Below, in pieces: positions 1 through 8,414 of a stretch of DNA of 64,000 nt; the first letter of the stretch is position 1, and every line of letters begins with the position of its first letter. The DNA comes from Hymenobacter cellulosivorans. Lineage in GTDB: Bacteria; Bacteroidota; Bacteroidia; Cytophagales; Hymenobacteraceae. The DNA lies in assembly GCF_022919135.1 (NCBI RefSeq), contig NZ_CP095049.1:2546501-2610500 (forward strand). Reading direction: 5' to 3'. The notes beneath the pieces are model-generated. The model ran no database searches. It was not told the origin of the DNA and saw nothing but the letters and a program-made list of their open reading frames with translations. The translations under genes were made by a program, and so were the position numbers.

Positions 1-313
1 TCACCTGGGCAGTGTTCAGCACTCGGCTGCCGTAGTGGTTGCGGGTTACAGCAGCCAGTAGCTCACCGCCGCTGCCGACGATGCGCTGCTCGACCTGCTC
101 CCGCAAGGGAGCCGAGCCGGTGGGGTAGTCGCCGGCGCGTAGGGGCTGGGCAGCCTGCAAACGGGCGGCGCGGTGCTGCAGCACCTGCCGGCCCGCGGCT
201 TGGGCGGCAGCCAGGCTTTCGTCGCTGCCGGTGTAGGCCGTGAGTAGAAAAGGCCCCTGCTGTTCGTCCCCGATATCGAGGGTGGTGCGGGCCCAGTAGG
301 AGTAGATTTGCAT
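1..313 (-). CDS. hypothetical protein, 3' part cut by window edge
   Basis: A frame opens at the ATG complementary to 311-313 and stays open to the window edge, giving at least 104 residues. It begins MQIYSYWARTTLDIGDEQQ and reaches a conserved-looking TRNHYGSRVLNTAQV stretch just before the edge. Codon use (G/C at third positions) matches its neighbours. I do not recognise the family with certainty and assign no function. No signal peptide or membrane segment is visible. It is divergent from the gene at 410, with 96 bases between the two starts. Confidence 0.6.
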   Translation of the reverse strand, partial: MQIYSYWARTTLDIGDEQQGPFLLTAYTGSDESLAAAQAAGRQVLQHRAARLQAAQPLRAGDYPTGSAPLREQVEQRIVGSGGELLAAVTRNHYGSRVLNTAQV

Positions 314-409
314 CGGCCAAAAGAAGGAATACCGGCGTAAGATAGAAGCCCGGTGGCCGTTTTTGCGTAAGAGCAAAACTCTCCTGACTCCGACGCTTAC
401 CTTTACCCC

Positions 410-1048
410 ATGATTTCCACCCAGAACCTGACCGCCCTACCCGCTGAAATTGAGCTGCAGCGCATTTGCAAAGCCCTGGCGGTGCTCGACGCCATTATTT
501 CGCCCGAGGAAGAATACCGCTACCATACCTACGACGCCAAGTGGGGCGAAGGGGAGGAGGTGTTTGAGATGAACGACGGGGAAGGGGACCAGATGCTGAT
601 TTTGTTTTCCCCCGACGGAGCCGTCATCAGCGGCTATGCCGACGGTTTGGAGGAGGTCGACAAAACAGTGCTGCGCGAGGCCCTGCCCCCGGAGTTTCAT
701 GAGTTCATCTTCGGAGAGCCGGTCAACTCCATCGGTACCACGTTCTGCCTCTGGACGCTGGATAACTCACCCTGGCAGCTGGCGCCCGGTACACCAGCTG
801 AAGACGGCTCGGAAGACCTGCTGCCCATCCTCGACGGCCACCCGCGCACCTACATCGACTGGGCCCAGGAGTATTTCGAGGAGGAGCGGTTTCCCAAGGA
901 TGGCCTGCTGCTGGGCACCGTTACCCAGCTCTACTACGGCGAAACCCTGACCAAGCCCATGGTGCAGGCCCTGGTGACCCACGTAGCCGACTGGGAAGCC
1001 CTGCGCCGCGACCTGGACGAAATCAACTACCCCTACGACTTCGACTAG
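410..1048 (+). CDS. conserved hypothetical protein, 212 aa, acidic
   Basis: Complete frame from an ATG, 212 residues, rich in Asp and Glu, with no signal peptide or transmembrane segment, so probably cytoplasmic. The N-terminal part (about 20-100) carries a conserved-looking stretch with YRYHTYDAKWGEGEEVFEMNDG followed by a hydrophobic LILFSPDGAVISGYA strand. The C-terminal half is rich in aromatic residues. It ends 21 bases before the convergent glpF stop, so the two genes share a very short 3' junction without an obvious terminator. I cannot name a function; the overall feel is of a small cytoplasmic immunity or regulatory-type protein, but that is only an impression. Confidence 0.7.
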   Translation: MISTQNLTALPAEIELQRICKALAVLDAIISPEEEYRYHTYDAKWGEGEEVFEMNDGEGDQMLILFSPDGAVISGYADGLEEVDKTVLREALPPEFHEFIFGEPVNSIGTTFCLWTLDNSPWQLAPGTPAEDGSEDLLPILDGHPRTYIDWAQEYFEEERFPKDGLLLGTVTQLYYGETLTKPMVQALVTHVADWEALRRDLDEINYPYDFD

Positions 1049-1069
1049 CCGCGCCGCTCAAACCAGCCG

Positions 1070-1798
1070 TTAGCCCAGCCAAAGGTAAAGGCCCGCGGCG
1101 GCCGCACCGCCCAGCAAGGGCCCTACCACCGGAATCCAGCCGTAGCTCCACTCGCTCGGGCCCTTGCCGCGCACCGGCAGCAGGGCGTGGGCCAGGCGGG
1201 GGGCAAAGTCGCGGCTAGGGTTGATGCCGTAGCCCGTGGTGCCGCCCAGCCCCAGCCCGATAACCCATACCAGCAGCGCTACCGGCAGGGCGCCCACCGA
1301 GCCCAACCCCACGGCCGTATGAGTCGGCGTGATTTCGGCCCCGCTGATGTAGAGAATGGTAAATACCAGCACCAGCGTGCCCACCAGTTCGTTGAATAGG
1401 TTGGACGCATGGTTGCGGATGGCCGGACCAGTGCAGAACACGGCCAGCTTCAGCCGTGGCTCCGGGGTTTGGTCGAAATGGTCCTTGTAGAGCAGCCAGA
1501 CCAGCGTGGCACCCAGGAAAGAGCCCAGAAACTGCGCCAGCACGTATTCGGGCACCAGGTTCCAGGCAAACTTCCCGGCCACGGCCAAGCCCAGCGTCAC
1601 GGCCGGGTTCAGGTGGGCCCCACTTACGGGTCCGGCCACTACCACGCCCACAAACACCGACAAGGCCCAGGCCGTGGTAATCACCAGCCAGCCGCTGCCA
1701 TGGCCCTTGGTGTCCTTGAGTACTACGTTGGCTACGACGCCGTTGCCGAGGGTAAGCAGAAGGGCGGAGCCGACTAGCTCGGCGGTAAATGGCGTCAT
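1070..1798 (-). CDS. glpF: aquaglyceroporin (glycerol facilitator), MIP family
   Basis: A 242-residue MIP channel that should let glycerol cross the inner membrane. Six hydrophobic segments are visible. The first pore motif is [11 protein letters not shown] (NPA at 64-66). The second is [12 protein letters not shown], reading NPS at 193-195 instead of NPA. The Asp at 197 after the second motif (NPxRD) is the residue typical of glycerol-conducting members rather than water-only aquaporins. The start codon overlaps the glpK stop (ATGA, 1795-1798), so the two are probably translationally coupled. With glpK and glpD upstream on the same strand this gives a full glycerol route. Confidence 0.93.
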   Translation of the reverse strand: MTPFTAELVGSALLLTLGNGVVANVVLKDTKGHGSGWLVITTAWALSVFVGVVVAGPVSGAHLNPAVTLGLAVAGKFAWNLVPEYVLAQFLGSFLGATLVWLLYKDHFDQTPEPRLKLAVFCTGPAIRNHASNLFNELVGTLVLVFTILYISGAEITPTHTAVGLGSVGALPVALLVWVIGLGLGGTTGYGINPSRDFAPRLAHALLPVRGKGPSEWSYGWIPVVGPLLGGAAAAGLYLWLG

Positions 1799-3327
1799 AC
1801 CGTGGGTGGGTTTGAGGGTGAATAGTCAGTCGTTGGTGTCTGGGACCAAGCTTGCAGGGCCCGCACGGCGCGTTGCCACTGCGCAATACCTACGGCGATA
1901 CCGGCTTGGTCGGGTTGGGGGCTAAAGGTAGTATCGGCTTGCTCTAAGGCCTGAAGCTCGGCCACATCCTGCCAGTAGCCCACCGCCAGCCCGGCCAGGT
2001 AAGCGGCACCCAAGGCCGTAGTTTCGGTGTTGCGCGGGCGCGTAACGCGGGCCTGGAGCACGTCGGCCTGAAACTGCATAAGCAGGTCGTTGGCTGCCGC
2101 GCCACCGTCTACGCGCAGCTCGGCAATCGGCAGGCCTGAGTCGGCTTGCATGGCCCGGAGTACGTCCATGGTTTGGTAGGCAATGGCTTCCACGGCGGCC
2201 CGGGCCAGGTGGGCGGCCGTGGTGGCTCGGCTCATGCCGAAGATGGTGCCCCGGGCGTAGGGGTCCCAGTAGGGCGCGCCCAGCCCGGCAAAGGCGGGCA
2301 CGAAATACACGCCCTCGGAGCTGCTCACCTGCCGGGCCAGGACTTCTACTTCCGCTGCTGTTTTGATGATGCCCAGGTTGTCGCGCAGCCACTGTACCAC
2401 GGCCCCAGCCATAAAGATGCTGCCTTCCAGCGCGTACTGCACCTGCCCACCGAGTTGCCAGGCCACGGTTGTCAGCAGGTTATTCTGCGAGGCCTTGGGC
2501 TCCGAGCCGATGTTCATCAGCATAAAGCAGCCGGTACCATAGGTATTCTTAACCATGCCAGGCCTTGTGCAGAGCTGCCCGAACAAGGCCGCCTGCTGGT
2601 CGCCGGCAATACCAGCCAGCGGGACTTTAGAGGCAAAAATGGTCGTCTTGGTGTGCCCGTACACTTCGCTGGATGGCCGCACCTGGGGCAGCATACTGGC
2701 CGGAATACCGAACAGCGCCAGCAGCTCCTCGTCCCACTGCAGCGTGTGGATGTTGAGCAGCATGGTGCGCGAGGCGTTGGTTACGTCGGTCAGGTGTAGC
2801 TCGCCCTGGGTCAGGTTCCAGATCAGCCAACTGTCGACGGTGCCAAAGGCCAGTTCCCCGGCCTCGGCCTGCTCCCGGGCGCCGGGCACGTTATCCAGAA
2901 TCCAACGCACCTTACTGGCCGAAAAGTAAGCGTCGAGCACCAGCCCGGTTTTCTGCCGGATCAGGGCTTCGTGGCCCGCGGCGCGCAGCTCGTCGCAGTA
3001 CTCGGCCGTGCGCCGGTCCTGCCACACAATGGCGTTGTAGACGGGCTTGCCAGTGGCGCGCTGCCAGACCACGGCCGTTTCGCGCTGGTTGGTAATGCCA
3101 ATAGCGGCCAGACTCTTGCCGTTCACCCCAGCTTTTACTGTGGCTTCGGCCGCTACTCCCGCCTGCGTCGACCAGATTTCGACCGGGTCGTGCTCCACCC
3201 AGCCCGGCTGGGGAAAAATCTGGGTAAACTCCTTTTGCGCTTGCGCCACCACCTGACCCTTCTGGTCAAACAGAATAGCCCGGGAGCTGGTCGTGCCCTG
3301 GTCCAGGGCGAGAATGTAGTGCGGCAT
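1795..3327 (-). CDS. glpK: glycerol kinase
   Basis: FGGY-family kinase of 510 residues, the usual length, phosphorylating glycerol to sn-glycerol 3-phosphate in the cytoplasm. The start chosen is the ATG at 3325-3327, because it gives [20 protein letters not shown], the phosphate-binding N terminus of GlpK; the frame stays open 37 codons upstream but that part looks non-coding. Also visible are [12 protein letters not shown] (substrate loop), [11 protein letters not shown] (phosphate 2), [17 protein letters not shown] and the adenosine motif [20 protein letters not shown] near the C terminus. It overlaps glpF by 4 bases. A loose promoter-like TATCTTTC lies upstream on the coding strand, and a 20-bp hairpin separates it from glpD. 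Confidence 0.96.
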   Translation of the reverse strand: MPHYILALDQGTTSSRAILFDQKGQVVAQAQKEFTQIFPQPGWVEHDPVEIWSTQAGVAAEATVKAGVNGKSLAAIGITNQRETAVVWQRATGKPVYNAIVWQDRRTAEYCDELRAAGHEALIRQKTGLVLDAYFSASKVRWILDNVPGAREQAEAGELAFGTVDSWLIWNLTQGELHLTDVTNASRTMLLNIHTLQWDEELLALFGIPASMLPQVRPSSEVYGHTKTTIFASKVPLAGIAGDQQAALFGQLCTRPGMVKNTYGTGCFMLMNIGSEPKASQNNLLTTVAWQLGGQVQYALEGSIFMAGAVVQWLRDNLGIIKTAAEVEVLARQVSSSEGVYFVPAFAGLGAPYWDPYARGTIFGMSRATTAAHLARAAVEAIAYQTMDVLRAMQADSGLPIAELRVDGGAAANDLLMQFQADVLQARVTRPRNTETTALGAAYLAGLAVGYWQDVAELQALEQADTTFSPQPDQAGIAVGIAQWQRAVRALQAWSQTPTTDYSPSNPPTV

Positions 3328-3405
3328 GGAAGAATAGGAGAGTAAGTAGTCGGAATTGAGAGAAAGATAGAATAAGAAAGAACGTCCTGTTGACCAGCGG
3401 AAGAC

Positions 3406-3509
3406 ATCTGGCGGGCCATGGTAATTGTCGTGCTTCATCTAGCGTCTGCGCCGTCGAAGCCTCTCTGCCGCCTTGTTGCAGTGTATTAGATTACCATGGC
3501 CCGCCAGAT
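3406..3509. repeat. inverted repeat, 20-bp perfect arms, between glpD and glpK
   Basis: Arms at 3406-3425 (ATCTGGCGGGCCATGGTAAT) and 3490-3509 are exact reverse complements, with a 64-base loop. The right arm is followed by TTCGCTCGGAATGACGA (3519-3535). It sits after the glpD stop and before the glpK start, so it could act as an attenuator or mRNA end within the glp cluster, or be a mobile REP-like element. Confidence 0.75.
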
Positions 3510-3543
3510 TCCCCGGCTTCGCTCGGAATGACGACCTGCTTTG

Positions 3544-5151
3544 CTATTGCGAAGCTCTTATGCCGTTCAGCAAATACCCTTGGGCCAGTTCCTCAAACTC
3601 TGCTACCTGCCGTGCCTGCCACTGAGCATCCTTCCCCAGTTCTTCGGCCAGCAGCTCAGCTACCCGAGGAGCCACTCGCACAGCCGCCGCGGCATCCAGG
3701 AACAGCACCCGGACCCGGCGGGCCAGCACGTCTTCCACGGTGCGCGCCATTTCGGCGCGGGCGCCCCATACTACTTCGGTGCCGGTAAATTCCAGGGCCG
3801 GGTCCAGTTTTACGCTGAGTTCAGGCCGGTCCGTCATTAGCTGTTGCAAGGCGGGCTGGTCGGTGCCGTACACGCTGAGGTGGGCGCCATACTTCGTGGT
3901 GGGCTGGGCGCCGTGAATGGGCAGGTGGACCGTCTGACTGGGCGCGGCCGGCAGTTGGCCCAGAGCAATGGCCCGGTCTACAGTATCCTGGCCCATGCGG
4001 CGGTAGGTGGTCCACTTGCCGCCCGTAATGGTAACCAGGCCGGTTTTCGACACCAGAATCTTATGGCTGCGGGATATTTCCTTGGTGGTATCCGAATTGC
4101 CCTGCGGAGCTGCCAACGGCCTAAGCCCGGCAAATACGCTCAGCGCATCTTCCCGGCGGGGCACTTTGGTCAGGTACTGCCCGGCCGTGCGCAAAATAAA
4201 CTCGATTTCCTCGTCCAGGGCCCGGGGTTCCAGGCTGTGTTCCCGCAGCGGGGTATCGGTGGTGCCCACTACCACCCGTCCGTGCCAGGGCACGGCAAAC
4301 AGTACCCGCCCGTCCTCAGTTTTGGGAATCATCAGCGCGTCGTCGCCGGGCAAAAAAGACTTATCCAGCACGATATGCACGCCCTGGCTGGGCCGCACCA
4401 AAGGCCGGGTGCCGGGCGTATCCAGCTGCAGAATGTCGTCGACGAATACGCCGGTGGCATTTACCACCACTTTCGCGGCCACCTCGTAGGCCGTGCCGGT
4501 TTCCTGGTCGGTGGCCGTTGCGCCCGTTATCCGGCCCTGGTCGTTTTTCCGCAGACCCGTTACGGCCACGTGGTTGAGCACCGTGCCACCTTGCTCCACG
4601 ACCGTCTGGGCCAGATTCACGGCCAGTCGGGCGTCGTCAAACTGCCCGTCGTGGTAGAGCACCCCGCCGCGCAGCCCCTCGGCTTTGATAGTGCCCAGCC
4701 GCTGTAGGGTTTCGGCCTTGCTCAAATGCCGCGAGGCACCCAAGCTCAGCCGGCCGGCCAGCAGGTCGTACATTTTCAACCCCAGGGTGTAAAACGGCCC
4801 GCCCCACCAGCTGTAGTTCGGGATGATAAAATCCTGGTTTTTGACCAAGTGAGGTGCATTTTGGAGCAGTAGGCCCCGTTCATACAGGGCTTCCCGCACC
4901 AGTCCTATGTCGCCCTGGGCCAGGTAGCGCACGCCGCCATGCACCAGCTTAGTGGAGCGGCTGCTGGTACCCTTGGCAAAGTCCGCCTGCTCCAGCAGCA
5001 GCGTCCGGTAGCCCCGACTCACGGCATCCAGGGCCACGCCCAGGCCCGTAGCCCCGCCTCCGATGACGAGTAGGTCCCATTCGGGCTGTTGGGTAAGCTG
5101 CGCCAGCAAAGTGTCGCGCCGGAACCGCGCCAGGTCAGGAGTTGTGCTCAT
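3544..5151 (-). CDS. glpD: glycerol-3-phosphate dehydrogenase, FAD-dependent
   Basis: A 535-residue FAD enzyme oxidising sn-glycerol 3-phosphate to dihydroxyacetone phosphate and passing electrons to the quinone pool, at the inner face of the membrane. The start is the ATG at 5149-5151 (MSTTPDLARFRRDTL). The dinucleotide-binding motif DLLVIGGGATGLG follows at residues 26-38, and SRSTKLVHGGVRYL is the FAD-binding region shared by GlpD/GlpA. Further landmarks are PWHGRVVVGTTDT and TITGGKWTTYRRMGQDT. The frame is also open for 115 codons upstream, but that part is only the 21-bp tandem repeat, giving a PGT-rich sequence foreign to the family. It is the first gene of the glpD-glpK-glpF block. Confidence 0.95.
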   Translation of the reverse strand: MSTTPDLARFRRDTLLAQLTQQPEWDLLVIGGGATGLGVALDAVSRGYRTLLLEQADFAKGTSSRSTKLVHGGVRYLAQGDIGLVREALYERGLLLQNAPHLVKNQDFIIPNYSWWGGPFYTLGLKMYDLLAGRLSLGASRHLSKAETLQRLGTIKAEGLRGGVLYHDGQFDDARLAVNLAQTVVEQGGTVLNHVAVTGLRKNDQGRITGATATDQETGTAYEVAAKVVVNATGVFVDDILQLDTPGTRPLVRPSQGVHIVLDKSFLPGDDALMIPKTEDGRVLFAVPWHGRVVVGTTDTPLREHSLEPRALDEEIEFILRTAGQYLTKVPRREDALSVFAGLRPLAAPQGNSDTTKEISRSHKILVSKTGLVTITGGKWTTYRRMGQDTVDRAIALGQLPAAPSQTVHLPIHGAQPTTKYGAHLSVYGTDQPALQQLMTDRPELSVKLDPALEFTGTEVVWGARAEMARTVEDVLARRVRVLFLDAAAAVRVAPRVAELLAEELGKDAQWQARQVAEFEELAQGYLLNGIRASQ

Positions 5152-5530
5152 AGCTCTGCTTACTGCCAAATTCCCCCGGGCGTTGACGCTGCCTTGCCGA
5201 AAGCCCCGCTTTTTAGCGTAAATCCCAACCCATGGATTCCAAAAGTCCCACCTATGGTGACAAAAAAACCAAGTGGTAGTCCCAACCTTTCCAGGTCCGG
5301 TTACAAGGGTTCCGGCCTTGGTTTCGCTTGTTCCGGGTGTAAACTTGATGGTTCCGGGTCTGGTCACGAGGGTTCCGGGTCTGGTCACGAGGGTTCCGGG
5401 TCTGGTCACGGGCGTTCCGGGTCCAGATTCATTCATCCCGGGTGTAGCGCCGGTCGTTCCGGGTCTGGAAACAGCTTTCCTGGGGTCGGAATCCACTTCT
5501 GCGTACCTTCACCGGCCAAAATCACCCGTT
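5152..5530. other. divergent intergenic region glpD / GNAT with minisatellite
   Basis: 379 bases without a convincing gene. It holds the start-proximal regions of glpD (left) and the GNAT gene (right). More than half is occupied by a phased 21-bp tandem repeat. I see no clear TAnnTTTG promoter box in either direction. Confidence 0.7.
5285..5498. repeat. tandem repeat, ten 21-bp units
   Basis: The core TTCCGGGT (or a close variant) recurs at 5289, 5310, 5331, 5352, 5373, 5394, 5415, 5436, 5457 and about 5478, always 21 bases apart. The units at 5352, 5373 and 5394 are nearly identical (TTCCGGGTCTGGTCACGAG); the outer units are degenerate, as in an ageing minisatellite. Because 21 is a multiple of 3 the repeat stays open in several frames, in phase with both flanking genes. 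Confidence 0.9.
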
Positions 5531-5959
5531 ATGCTTACCCGTCAAGCCCTGCTTACCGATATTCCCCAACTCATGCAGGTGCGCGTAGCCGTGCGCGAAA
5601 ACCGCCTGTCTGACCCCACCCGTGTCCCCTACGAAGCTTACGTGGACTACCTCACCCGCCGCGGCCGGGGCTGGGTGGCCGAAGATGCCGGCAGCATCGT
5701 CGCCTTCGCCATTGCCGACGTACTCGACCACAGCGTCTGGGCCCTGTTCGTGCATCCCCACTACGAAGGCCAGGGCCTGGGCAAAAACCTGCTCGACCAA
5801 CTGCTCGCCTGGTATTTCCAGCAAACCACTCACCCCATCTGGCTCAGCACCGCCCCCGGCACCCGCGCCGAAGAATTCTACCGCCGCCAGGGCTGGCACG
5901 AAACCGGCCGGACGTCGAGCGGGGAGGTGCGGTTTGAGCGGGCGAGCCAGGGTAAATAA
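5531..5959 (+). CDS. GNAT family N-acetyltransferase
   Basis: A 142-residue single-domain GNAT protein, presumably transferring an acetyl group from acetyl-CoA to an unknown amine. The start is the ATG at 5531, giving MLTRQALLTDIPQLMQVR, the usual N-terminal strand-helix of the family. The acetyl-CoA loop is seen as VHPHYEGQGLGKNLLDQL (Q/RxxGxG/A form), followed by the STAPGTRAEEFYRRQGW motif typical of the C-terminal half. The frame extends 86 codons upstream through the 21-bp repeat, which I reject as coding. The next gene starts 17 bases downstream, so co-transcription is likely. The substrate cannot be told. Confidence 0.88.
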   Translation: MLTRQALLTDIPQLMQVRVAVRENRLSDPTRVPYEAYVDYLTRRGRGWVAEDAGSIVAFAIADVLDHSVWALFVHPHYEGQGLGKNLLDQLLAWYFQQTTHPIWLSTAPGTRAEEFYRRQGWHETGRTSSGEVRFERASQGK

Positions 5960-5976
5960 CTCACACTAGCTCCCTA

Positions 5977-6669
5977 ATGGCCCTTTCCAAAATCCTGAAC
6001 GAAAACGAGTGGCCCCTAGCTGCCGCTTTGGCCTCGGCCGTAGCCACGGTGACGATTCACTTCCCTTGGCCGGCCAATGACCAGTTGCTGGACCTGGCCC
6101 CGGAAAAAAGGAAAGCTGCCATCGGCGACCTCATGCGCGCCCACATCGATGAGGTGGTAAACTCGGGCTTGCTCCAGTCCTACACCGTAGAGATGGTAGA
6201 GCGCCGCCGGCCCCGCAGTGTACGGGCCGAAGTTACGCTCGACAATCTGCCTGCTTTATGCCAATTGCCGGACATGGATAGAGTAGTTATTACCAAGGTA
6301 AACGGCCTCAAAAAGAAGCGACTTAGACCGGCAAAAAAGCTGAAGTTTCATTGCGTTAAAATGACCGTCGCCATTCAGATTGAGGGCGCTAAAACCGGGC
6401 TGCAGAAATACGAAGAACGTTACGTACTGCTGAAAGCCACTTCGTGCGATGATGCTTATTCCCGTGTAGAAGCCACCCGCGCCGACTATGCTGAGCCGTA
6501 TTTAAACTCTGATGGCTACTTCGTGCGCTGGCAGATCGAAAGCCTGGACGACTGCTACGAAACGGGTATTGAAACCGCTACGGAATTCAACAGTCCAAGC
6601 GGCGTAGAAGTATTCTCCATCCTGAAGAACCGCAGACTCACGCCTGAACGGGCCTGGGGCGGGAAATAA
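5977..6669 (+). CDS. hypothetical protein with DUF4288-like C-terminal domain
   Basis: 230 residues, no signal peptide or membrane segment. The first 120 residues are unfamiliar. Residues about 127-195 look like a DUF4288 domain: a strand (KMTVAIQIEGAKTG), a YEERYVLLKATSCDDAYSRVE helix entry, then YFVRWQIESLDDCYETG. The domain has no known activity. The gene sits 17 bases after the GNAT gene and 25 bases before the next one, so 5531-7012 may be one transcript. AT content rises slightly in its middle (6270-6480) compared with neighbours. Confidence 0.75.
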   Translation: MALSKILNENEWPLAAALASAVATVTIHFPWPANDQLLDLAPEKRKAAIGDLMRAHIDEVVNSGLLQSYTVEMVERRRPRSVRAEVTLDNLPALCQLPDMDRVVITKVNGLKKKRLRPAKKLKFHCVKMTVAIQIEGAKTGLQKYEERYVLLKATSCDDAYSRVEATRADYAEPYLNSDGYFVRWQIESLDDCYETGIETATEFNSPSGVEVFSILKNRRLTPERAWGGK

Positions 6670-6694
6670 AGCCCCCTATACTAAACCGTATTTA

Positions 6695-7012
6695 ATGTCT
6701 ATGCCCGCCATCATCACCCGCATCTGGCACGGCACCACCGCCGCCCACCACGCCGAAACCTACCTGGACTACCTCCAGGCCTCCGGCATTGCCGACTACA
6801 AAAACACCCCCGGTAACCTCGGCGTCCAGGTTTTGCGCCGCCTCGACGGGGCCATCTGCCACTTCTGGACCGTCACCCGCTGGGACAGCTACGAGAGCAT
6901 TCAGCGCTTCGCCGGCCCCGACTACGAAAAGGCCCGCTACTACCCCGAAGATGCCCAGTACCTGCTCGAATTCGAGCCCACCGTGCTGCACTGCGAAACC
7001 TTCGAGTTTTAG
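6695..7012 (+). CDS. antibiotic biosynthesis monooxygenase-like (ABM fold) protein
   Basis: 105 residues with the pattern of a small dimeric alpha/beta-barrel ABM protein: an N-terminal strand (AIITRIWHGTT), a helix (AETYLDYLQASG), strands GNLGVQVLRRLDG and ICHFWTVTRWDSYESIQRF, and a final helix-strand ending LEFEPTVLHCETFEF. Members of this fold range from monooxygenases to heme or stress proteins, so no reaction is assigned. An ATG two codons inside (6701) is an alternative start. A terminator follows at 7171-7200, after a gene remnant. Confidence 0.7.
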   Translation: MSMPAIITRIWHGTTAAHHAETYLDYLQASGIADYKNTPGNLGVQVLRRLDGAICHFWTVTRWDSYESIQRFAGPDYEKARYYPEDAQYLLEFEPTVLHCETFEF

Positions 7013-7013
7013 G

Positions 7014-7148
7014 CTGCCCCTGAAGTTCGTCGTCGATACTCCGCAGTTTAGCATGGAAAGCGTAGCCACCAAGGTGAAGCCCATGAAGCTGGCCGCTGCC
7101 ACGTTTGAGTTGCCCGCTGGCATCAAGACCGAAAAAAGCCCTTACTAA
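7014..7148 (+). pseudogene. 3' remnant of a lost gene (DUF4412-like C terminus?)
   Basis: Directly after the stop at 7012 a 44-codon segment in another frame reads LPLKFVVDTPQFSMESVATKV and ends FELPAGIKTEKSPY before a TAA. This looks like the end of a secreted beta-rich protein of the DUF4412 kind (strand, then 'xPxG(Y/I)K' ending), but there is no start or upstream part in this frame. The terminator at 7171-7200 sits right behind it as if it had belonged to the lost gene. The family assignment is from memory and tentative. Confidence 0.4.
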
Positions 7149-7168
7149 GCACTCTGAAATTACAAGCA

Positions 7169-7200
7169 AAAAGCCCCAGCTGCATAGCCGGGGCTTTCTT
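7169..7200 (+). terminator. rho-independent terminator
   Basis: Stem AAGCCCC (7171-7177) with GGGGCTT (7190-7196), followed by TCTT. It closes the 5531-7148 block. Confidence 0.7.
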
Positions 7201-7362
7201 AATTAAGGAGTTCATGAAACGTGTCTCGAATCCGGCATTCGTGAACGGTGCAAGGTGACGAGCGTCGTACGCCACCCCGGCTATTTTCAGTTCCCGGTAC
7301 AGGAGCCCGGATTTGTTGCGTAAGAAAAGCAGGGGTGCAACCCCAGGCCCGGTGTAAGAGGG

Positions 7363-8211
7363 TTAAGAAGTGAGTAGTTTATTGCCCAGCAGCTTGGTTA
7401 GATAAGTCAGGCTTCGTTCCGCCTCATCAACTTGCCCGCACTCTACACTCAGAAATATCTCCCGGTCGAGCGGATCCAGGATTTGTATAACCCGCTCCCA
7501 GTCTACCTCGCCCTCTCCACAGGCACAGCCCACCGGAGTGCCCGTTACTAGCCCGCGCTCGGCCTGGCTTTGTTGCCGACTGATGTCTTTGGCGTGCACG
7601 TGTACCACCTGCTCACGCACTCGCTGCAGTCCCTCATAAGGGTCTTCCAGGCCGGCCAAGTAGAAGTTGCCCGTATCCCAGTTGACGCGAATCCAGGGGG
7701 AAGGTACTAGCTCAACCAAGCGTAAGAGCCCGGCAGAAGTACAGCTGTAGGTGCCATGGGGCTCCAAACAAATGAATACCTGATGCCGCTGAGCAACGAA
7801 GTTGGCCTTAGTCAAGGTGTATTTCATCAGGGTATGGGCCAGCTCATCGTCCATCCAGTCGGGCTTATTCATGTCATCCGTGTTCACGAATTTCGCGCCA
7901 CAGGCAGCGGCAAACACGATGGCCTGAGTTAAGCGCGGTACGGCTGCTTCAGGCTTCATCAGGGGGCTATGCCCGCTAATACTGCTCACTTGCACGCCCG
8001 CTTTCCGGCAAATATCCCGCATCAGCAACGGATCCTCTTGCGTGGAGAAAGAGTGGAAAAAGTCGACTTCGCTCAGCAAATCCCAGCCGGTGTGGATCAT
8101 GGGCTCGACGTATGCATAGCCTAAGGCTGCGGCTTTTTCTACGCCCCATTGAAACCCCTGGGCCGCATGCTTGATGTATTCCATGTTGAGGGTAAGCCGA
8201 TAACGCGCCAT
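7363..8211 (-). CDS. sugar phosphate isomerase/epimerase (TIM-barrel, xylose-isomerase-like)
   Basis: 282 residues of the AP-endonuclease-2/xylose-isomerase-like TIM barrel superfamily. Likely metal-binding residues can be followed along the barrel: Glu-His in CLEPHGTY, Asp in NWDTGNF, His in VHVHAKD and Glu in LSVECGQ. These positions fit sugar isomerases/epimerases, but the sugar is unknown. No signal peptide, so cytoplasmic, unlike many Tat-exported relatives. It stands alone: 214 non-coding bases separate it from the previous block, and an AT-rich promoter region (8212-8325) lies upstream. Confidence 0.85.
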   Translation of the reverse strand: MARYRLTLNMEYIKHAAQGFQWGVEKAAALGYAYVEPMIHTGWDLLSEVDFFHSFSTQEDPLLMRDICRKAGVQVSSISGHSPLMKPEAAVPRLTQAIVFAAACGAKFVNTDDMNKPDWMDDELAHTLMKYTLTKANFVAQRHQVFICLEPHGTYSCTSAGLLRLVELVPSPWIRVNWDTGNFYLAGLEDPYEGLQRVREQVVHVHAKDISRQQSQAERGLVTGTPVGCACGEGEVDWERVIQILDPLDREIFLSVECGQVDEAERSLTYLTKLLGNKLLTS

Positions 8212-8325
8212 TATTTCTGAGGTTAGGTACTAGAATTAATATACACTAAATATATACTTATATAAATGCAATGGTATGCGTAAATGAATATTAACTTTCT
8301 CTTTGCTTGGTTTTTGTGGAAACTA

Positions 8326-8358
8326 AAAAGCGTTCCGGCTTATAACCGAAACGCTTTA
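8326..8358. terminator. bidirectional terminator, copy 1 of a dispersed repeat
   Basis: AAAGCGTTCCGGCTTATAACC pairs with the following GAAACGCTTT. The hairpin plus flank (AAAAAGCGTTCCGGCTTAT...ACGCTTTAGACAATT) recurs almost unchanged at 16521-16563. It ends the acylase gene coming from the right. Confidence 0.65.
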
Positions 8359-8414
8359 GACAATTTGAGTGAGACTAAGCCCTAACCGGACTTTTGAGCG
8401 CAGACCGCCCCGGC

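Noticed and set aside
5152..5496. N-terminal extension of GlpD made of the 21-bp repeat
   Set aside because: GlpD family proteins start at the position chosen (5151); the extension is repeat sequence only.
5273..5530. N-terminal extension of the GNAT protein through the same repeat
   Set aside because: The GNAT fold starts at the ATG at 5531; all frames of the repeat are open, so openness proves nothing.
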